Below are positions 57,716-64,000 of a DNA stretch of 64,000 bases, piece by piece (position 1 is the first letter of the stretch; each line of letters opens with the position of its first letter). The position numbers and the translations under genes were made by a program. This DNA is from Acanthopleura granulata. Lineage: Eukaryota; Mollusca; Polyplacophora; Chitonida; Chitonidae. The notes beneath the pieces were generated by a model. That model made no database searches. It was not told the origin of the DNA and saw only the letters and a program-made list of their open reading frames with translations. The stretch is from NCBI GenBank assembly GCA_016165875.1, contig JABBOT010000004.1, positions 2,604,001-2,668,000 of the forward strand, written 5' to 3'.

Positions 57716-58713
57716 GACACAAAATATAGATGTCATCACGGCAAGGATACATGTCACAGGAAGCAATGACTTTGCCACAAAATTTCTGTTTTAGAACAGG
57801 GTCTAGATTACTGTACATCTCTCTCATTCTTTCCCAAATCTTATAACGTAGACAACTTTCAGAACTTCCTATTTCCCCCCTTGCATATAGCTCTCTACGT
57901 GTACACAATATGTTAGCTAAAGAGTCAGAAAGTCATTGCGAAACTATAAGCCTTTGTGGTTAATTTTCTTCAAGCATACAACAATGCAGCATAACGACGG
58001 CAATATATAGCACGGAATGTAAAGGCTTGGTCACGTGTTTGAAATATCCTTTGATCGGCGGAGGTATTTTTGTAGTCTGTATGCATTCAGGGTTAATCGG
58101 TCTCTTGAGAAATTTAACCGAAGTGATTGAAGTTGGTCAGATCGATTGTTCTTGGCGAAAGGCGTCATTGTTGACGACTTCCAACACCTGCCCAGGTTTA
58201 AAGTAACTGTAATTAAAGCTCAGCCCCTAACCGACGTGGTGTTAAGCCGCCTTCTTGAGGGATATATCCGGAGCAAGCGAGCGACTACGCCATTGTAACT
58301 GCCCACAAATTCAATAATTTACATGTCGTAAAGTTGACGTACAATGCATATGTATATCGATACCTGTCGGCCTTTATGTAGTAAAGATTTTTGAATTCGA
58401 ATTGTCTTTTCTGAACATGTGAGAAAAATTCAAATTTTGTAGAGTTGCCACTCTTTGTGGGGAGTTTCTAACCTCTATACTTTCTTTTTATAGAATTACA
58501 AGTTATCTGAATTTGTCTCTACGTTGGCTCTCTTACCTTGCAATTTACTCAATACCGAATTGTCGACGGATGCTTAAGGCATCGCCTAAGGCCTGCTGGG
58601 ATCATGCTCGGTCCCAATTGGTCTCTGATATTATCTGTGAAGATGACTATTTCTATAGCTGACTGAAATAAGGACGTTCGTCTAACATTAAAGTATAAGA
58701 AAGACGAATTTGC
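57716..58713. other. Intronic sequence, nothing recognised
   Basis: No repeat or exon-like feature was noticed. Confidence 0.4.
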
Positions 58714-59187
58714 TTACATAAATGGCCATTGAAACATAGAAGCCTTGAATATTGGCAGAAGACAAGTGTCTCCGCCATCCGGTTCTTGACTTGGTGATAA
58801 CATGTTTAGGTTAACCCAATAAGGGCCTTTATAAGCTAGTTTATATGTTTTAACGCTTTGTAACTGTTGTGCCTCATGAAACTGAAAAGAGTGTCCGCTA
58901 TTCAGGGCGTGGTGAAGCATACATGTCAAACTCTGGTATTGGATAAGGAAGCCTATGGAAATCATTTTGAGAAAAGTGAATGCAAGGTGGCATTCATCAC
59001 GTATTTTAGGTGCAGGAGAGCAAACAAATGGAACTCCCGCGGGACAGTGAAGAGACCTAAAATCAGCACAGCTGACGGCATTACGTGTCCTCGGTACACA
59101 GCGAGGCCGCCATAAATGCAGAAAGAAACCATAGATTCGACAGCCTTTTCTCTCCATTTCCTTGTGTTCTTCGCATAATTTATTCAA
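58714..59187 (-). other. Longest open frame of the window (157 codons), unidentified
   Basis: It opens M-N-K-L-C-E-E-H-K and includes L-H-H-A-L-N-S-G-H-S and K-G-P-Y-W-V-N-L. There is no domain, signal peptide or clear splice site, and the + strand is also open for 82 codons over part of it. In AT-rich DNA of this length one such frame can arise by chance, but an old element coding region is possible. Confidence 0.2.
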
Positions 59188-59225
59188 ACTTGGGTATTGT
59201 TACCGAGAAAATATATATTTATTCC

Positions 59226-59301
59226 GGTGATTGTCGCCGCAGTCGTATAAGTGGGATATTTTGGACTACTGCGAAATAAAACCAATCAAATAAATAAACA
59301 A
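59226..59301 (+). mobile_element. SINE family 1, 3' end fragment
   Basis: Only the 3' part is present: TTGTCGCCGCAGTCGTATAA, GTGGGATATTTTGGACTAC and AACCAATCAAATAAATAAAC. Confidence 0.65.
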
Positions 59302-60589
59302 AAAATGAATGTACTTGAGGATTTTGACAGAAAAGACAAAGGAAGTCGGGAAAAGTATCTGTTTTACATACGAAACGATAGAGCAAAAGACGGCGATTCC
59401 TGGGTAGTATTGAGGTGTTTAATAAATGTAGTGCACACCTTGTACCCTTCAGTGAACAACCATAGGCTGTCGGCCCACTCTAAAATATACCTCATTAGCT
59501 GAGCCCAGAAAGAAGTGTATTTTTGACCTTCTTGGTCCCCGGAGCGGTATTACTATCAGCCATCGATCTAGTGCTATCGATTTCTGCGATACAATATTAT
59601 ATCAGGCAGTGCGGGAATGCCTAACTTAAGTCTAGCACAGACACTACTTTTATAGTTATCACTCAAGTGTCTTTTCATAATTTGCTAATTCTGAAGACAG
59701 GAAATTAGGCCCCGGTTGTCGGAAGACAGCCTAATGAGTCGGTTATAAAACAACTACATTGTGTCTATTTTTTCTTCTTCTTCTTGTTGAATAATTGCAC
59801 CTGAGTGTGTTTCACCTGACAATTTGAATGAATCCTGTGTAATTATGAGGCGACTGTTTTATGCGACTTCTAATTTGATAAAGTAAATATTTAATTCTGT
59901 TACCTTGCTGAAGTCTGATGTAATTAGCCTTTTCTGGAATGACATTGGTTTTAAACCATTCTGCTGAATTGGCGAAAACGTAGCTCTTTACACTACAAAT
60001 TGCAACATACATGTTCTAGGCTTTCTGACAAGTGTCATAACGGCATGTTAAGGGTCTTCCAAAGGCAACGGTAATAAATAGTAACTTGTGAGAATCGAGG
60101 CAAAAATGTGATTTTCCTCATTTAAGATTTCATATTCGTGTTTGAGCGTTAGAAGTCATAACAGAATATGCAGTAATGAAAATAAAATTTCATAAAACAA
60201 ATGTTTTAAGGGGTTTGGAAACTATTTCATCAAATGAATCAAACTAATTCCCGAAATGCTGCATTTTTGGATTTCACTTTTCTTAAATCAAAGTCTTAAA
60301 ATGTAAATGGTCGCTAAAAACATGAACTGAATTGGTCGCAGTGAAAAAAACTGTTAGACATTACTCTGCATTTGTGTTTGTGTTTCGCTGGTTGAGATTT
60401 AACGTTCCTCTTACCGCGGCCTTTGTCATCCGAGGATGGTGTGATCATGTAGCGCACCAGTTAGTTCCTACAATCGCAACTAGCAGATTCACGTCTAATT
60501 CCACTTCAGATCAGGATTAAAATGTTAAAGTTCGCAGTTTTGGTAATTCCTTATTCGATTGATGCTATTGTGTATGTAGGGATGCTATT

Positions 60590-60645
60590 CACGTCTGGTG
60601 TCTTCGGTGCGGTGTTCTAGTGAGACAACATTATAAATATGTCGG
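60590..60645 (+). mobile_element. SINE family 2, short fragment
   Basis: CACGTCTGGTGTCTTCGGTG and GTGTTCTAGTGAGACAACA match the GTGTCATGTCTGGTGTCTT...TGTTCCAGTGA block of family 2. Nothing else of the element is clear. Confidence 0.45.
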
Positions 60646-60700
60646 TGGTGAGAATAGCCTGCTAAAAGAAGGTACTGTCGTGATGTGATCGAAATAATAC

Positions 60701-60826
60701 TATTTATTTATTTATTTGATTGGTGTTTTACACCGTACTCAAGAATATTTGACTTATACGGCCGCGGCCAGCATTTTGGTGGCAGGAATCCGGACAGAGC
60801 CTGGGGGAAAATCCACGACCATCCGC
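60701..60826 (-). mobile_element. SINE family 1, head-truncated copy
   Basis: A complete tail complement (TATTTATTTATTTATTTG) and ATTGGTGTTTTACACCGTAC lead into the core (GCGGCCAGCATTTTGGTGG, CACGACCATCCGC). The copy stops at 60826. Confidence 0.8.
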
Positions 60827-61728
60827 TTTAACACAGAAGAAAAACATTTCTGAGAGAAAGTGTTAAACTTTCTTTTCCCGATTTGTCATGTTTGCACAGC
60901 TAATTAAACTGAGTTGTTGTGGTCAGATAACATGTCACATATTTATGTATGATAAATCTTTATAGTTATGATCCATCTCAGGACTAAACCGGGGATGCCG
61001 CTTACAAGACGTTCGCTTTCTGTCCTCAACGTAAAATCATTGGTGGCCATTCTTTATGCTCTTGTGATAATACAAACTTGTCTTCACACGTTGTTTGGAA
61101 TAAATGTCAATAATTTCTCTTCAAAAACAAAACAGGGCTACACTTTTCCAACATGTGAACACGTTCTTGTGCCATAACTAACATCATCTGTTAACAATCA
61201 AATTACAAATTTTTTTCCAGAAACACGAAAACACAAATCAGTTCCGAACATATAATTTACATTGCCCGGAACCGGAATCACTAGAGTACTTTGTTGAAAA
61301 TCTTTTTAAACAAAAATCAGAATACAATTTGTTTCACTAGAGCTGAAGATCAATAGTGAATATATTCATCTGGAACTGGTACCATTAAAGTATTGACGGG
61401 AAAGCAGAACCGACAACTTAAATTGATAAATGTACCGCTTAAACCTGTTGACTTTCACATTCTGGCATTGAGTTTGACATCTGCACAGCACTCTTCAACC
61501 GAAAACCAAAAGGCGTTTCCGGATCAGTAATGGCAAGACCCATTTCCAACACTGCCATTAACGTCAATTCCCAAGCAGGAAACATTCAAATAAAGTTGCT
61601 AAAAAACAAGCACCCAACTCTTGACAGTCATGTCGGAAAACATTCTAGATATTCTGATGCATACAGCTGTATTCTGAAGAGAAGTATATCATCCTTGTTA
61701 CCACCTCATGAATAGATTGATTTTGGGG

Positions 61729-61915
61729 GGGGGGGATTTAACGCCATGTTCAAGAATAACTTACAATGGCAGCGATCAGGATTAAGAGTATAGGAAACTG
61801 GAGCGACAGGATTAAACCCTCCAATTCGGCATGTAGGCGACCAACTTCCTCACCTAATGGATGAGTCGAATTAGCGAGAGTTAGATTCGATAACACGACC
61901 TCACGGGCGGCGAGA
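61729..61915 (-). mobile_element. Possible third SINE-like repeat
   Basis: After a G11 run, TTTAACGCCATGTTCAAGAA, TGGCAGCGATCAGGATTAAG, GACCAACTTCCTCACC and GGATGAGTCGAATTAGCGAG form an ordered repeat-like unit. The first block recalls the family-1 3' end, but the rest differs. Only one copy is seen in this window. Confidence 0.4.
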
Positions 61916-63769
61916 AGAGCTGTATATATATATGTATGTGATCAAATTACATCTTGCATTCATTTATTGTTGGCTTCATTTGCTAATATGACGGGAATCC
62001 AAAACATTTATTCATAAAGGAAATTCCGACAGAATTCGGGGAAACCGTTGGGGGATATCGGTATCTGACAAACTCCTCGACTCCTCCTATTTCACTGGTC
62101 AAGGGCTTGTAGCCTTTGTGTTGTTTTAGCTTTGGTCGCATCGCTTTATCCTCTTCGACCTCAGAATTTCAAAATAAATTAAAGTTCTAAAGCGACACAT
62201 ATAATATAATATTCGACAGGCTTTAGTGAAATTTGTTTCATGGAGCAAAATCACCCAAATCTTCACTGAAATATTATCAGTTGCTCAAGGTATCATGACG
62301 TTATCAAATATTGCTCCCCAGATGGTATTAGGGGAATGATTTCCGGGTGCCTTGTGAAATTCTGCTCTTTCCTTCTGGCTGAGTGACGGAAATGTCAAAT
62401 CAATGGCACGGAGTATTATCTGACACGCGACAGTGCAGGTAAAAGTCGATATATTTTTTGCATTAAATGAATCAAGTCATGAGAGCTACACTATAACCCA
62501 AGGCATGATTAGCCGTTGACAAACAGCCCTGACTGAATGCAGGTGGGTATTTGTTGACCATCCAAATGTTGGCTATTCATTTGGGTTGAATGATGATTGC
62601 TGTTCTAAGGGTCATTACTACTTGACTTCCAATTCAGCGCAATCCTCAGGATATTTGTACTAAAGTTATCCGAGGACACCTACTTGCGCCGTGGAGATTC
62701 AGTTTTGTAGAGCACATGTATTTTTGGATATAGGTAAATGTGAATGGACCAAAATTATAATAAATTCCTTTTCAGAACCATGGAGAACAACCTGACAGGA
62801 ACATTTTATGTTGCCTCACATGATGAAACCTTATGCATTGTTAAAATAGGATTAGAGCTATAACCCATTTCACAGAATTGCCTGAAAAGCCTTTTGTTGA
62901 GACAATATTACTGTTACTACATTTGATTTTGAAACAGTTTTATTCAGAATTCTAATAACTCTAACACTAATACGCACTCTTCATGGACTCTCTAGATCAT
63001 ACAGTTTGACAACTGTATAGTAGACCCTAGTAAAATCATTTCCTATGTTTCACTTACATGTGCCGTAACAAAAATTTGTCGAAAATGGTTTAAATATTAC
63101 TAACAGCCTTGTCCGTATGTCTCTAGTTTGACTGCTCGGGAATAGGAGGCTCACTTTCCCGATGTATGCCATTAGACCTTAATCAAAATACATGATTTCT
63201 TCGGTCTTAGGTGATCTGTGCAATTTTATCAAGCTATATTTGTTTCTAAATTTTGAGTTCGATATATTTTGATTCACTCAATGAGGCTGATAAAAAGATG
63301 ACCACTGTTATATTATGAACTCTGATATGTTTTCTTTCTTTTTTTCAATTCCATGAGTTGGTGTTCGAATCTTTGTCATGAAAGCACATATGGAAATTAA
63401 CTGGAAGAACATGTTATAATAAGAGTGATTTTGTGCAACTGAAAATGTTAACTACAGTCTGTATACAAGGACAAATTCCAACATCACGAATTTATCGACT
63501 GTATCTGAACAACTGTAACAAAAGACCTTGAGGATTCGGAAGCTTTTGATTCCCCTTATATTTGTGAATGACAGTGCCTTATAACATTCAAACGTAAGTA
63601 AATATGTTACAGTTAGGTGTTTGAAAGGGTTACCTTGCTCGGAAACGGTATGATGTCTTGATTTTTAAAGAGGCGAGAAAGTTGTTACGAGGAACTTGTG
63701 ATCGTTGAAACCCTAATGACTCTAAACTTTACTTATTTCCCTTAACATTTAAGATTTTGTTTTTCACAG
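61916..63769. other. Intronic sequence before GPCR exon 2
   Basis: No repeats were noticed in the last 1.8 kb before the exon. The acceptor tract at 63755-63769 is T-rich (TTTTGTTTTTCACAG). Confidence 0.5.
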
Positions 63770-63930
63770 GAAACTTGTTGGTTCTCTTTGTGATTCTACG
63801 AAACATCCGGATGCGATCTCGAACGAACTTTTTCTTGGCCAACCTGGCCTTGGCTGACCTGTGTGTGGGGCTATTCTGTGTTTTCCCGAACATGTCGACG
63901 TTTCTCTCTCCGACATGGATCCTGGGCAGG
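63770..63930 (+). CDS. Class A GPCR, coding exon 2 (end of TM1, ICL1, TM2)
   Basis: This exon is bounded by a pyrimidine-rich acceptor (TTTTTCACAG) and a donor (GTAAGC at 63931). Read after the G from exon 1 it gives G61-N62-L-L-V, the TM1 motif with N62 as the family's N1.50. A basic first inner loop follows (R71-N-I-R-M-R-S-R), then TM2 with the hallmark N85-L-A-L-A-D90, where D90 is the conserved D2.50. The outer end reads W110-I-L-G-R, matching the conserved Trp of the first extracellular loop. The 161-bp exon ends in phase 0, so TM3 onward must lie past the window. TM2 has F-C-V-F-P-N-M-S after the Asp. From memory this resembles invertebrate neuropeptide receptors, perhaps trissin-receptor-like, but the ligand family is uncertain. 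A minus-strand open frame over the same bases is only its shadow. Confidence 0.92.
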
Positions 63931-64000
63931 GTAAGCACGTGCTTGTCTACTCCTGGTCAGGACAACAACAATACTTCTGTTTATAATACCCTGAAGACCA
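63931..64000 (+). other. Start of GPCR intron 2
   Basis: GTAAGC directly follows the AGG codon of R114. The remaining 70 bases have no receptor-like reading frame continuing into TM3, which agrees with intron sequence running off the window. Confidence 0.75.

Larger units (their letters stand above)
10210..63769 (+). other. Intron 1 of the GPCR gene (about 53.6 kb, phase 1)
   Basis: The intron starts GTAAGTAG and ends TTTTTCACAG, and it interrupts the codon for the Gly before the TM1 Asn. The exact fit of phase and motif between two exons so far apart is the main evidence that they belong to one gene. No intervening + strand exon is needed, because TM1 is continuous across the join. The intron holds nearly all the repeats listed here. 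Confidence 0.8.

Noticed and set aside
63729..63938. 69-codon open frame on the minus strand
   Set aside because: It is antisense to GPCR exon 2, whose + strand reading has clear receptor motifs and splice sites.

Overview
This is a window of animal nuclear DNA, AT-rich and almost free of open coding sequence. It holds many short interspersed repeats whose conserved core (an ACGCCGTACTCAAGAATATT-like 3' block, an AATAAATAAATA tail and a tRNA-like head) I associate with lophotrochozoan SINEs. A mollusc is most likely and a brachiopod possible. There are no operons, bacterial genes or CRISPR arrays.

The one real gene I can support is a rhodopsin-like (class A) G-protein-coupled receptor on the + strand, cut into exons that frame the window. 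Exon 1 (10029-10209) encodes an N-terminus with two N-glycosylation sequons and the first part of TM1. Exon 2 (63770-63930) encodes the end of TM1, the first cytoplasmic loop, TM2 and the start of the first outer loop. Both junctions have consensus splice sites, and the phase-1 join restores the TM1 Gly-Asn motif exactly. The two exons are therefore separated by one intron of about 53.6 kb, which fills most of the window. TM3-TM7 lie beyond the right edge. The family is probably a neuropeptide receptor; the exact ligand class is uncertain.

Bases 1-10028 are upstream sequence with SINE copies, a foldback hairpin and diverged repeats. The intron holds about a dozen further copies of the main SINE in both orientations, a second tRNA-derived SINE (two long copies and a fragment), and two decayed reverse transcriptase relics on the minus strand: a Jockey/CR1-like non-LTR element near 44 kb and a DIRS/Ngaro-like tyrosine-recombinase retroelement near 49.5 kb. 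It also holds large foldback or MITE-like inverted repeats (27.57-28.01 kb and 33.51-33.79 kb), several minisatellites (periods of about 54, 27, 29 and 28 bp, and a composite 36/52-bp array that forms an 88/124-bp higher-order repeat interrupted by a SINE), and several pairs of diverged dispersed repeats.

Most remaining open frames are short, overlap one another or lie inside repeats, and I do not call them genes. A few weak exon-like or relic-like segments (near 21.1, 26.9, 29.2, 50.7 and 58.9 kb) are given with low confidence. All calls were made by eye, so repeat boundaries are approximate.
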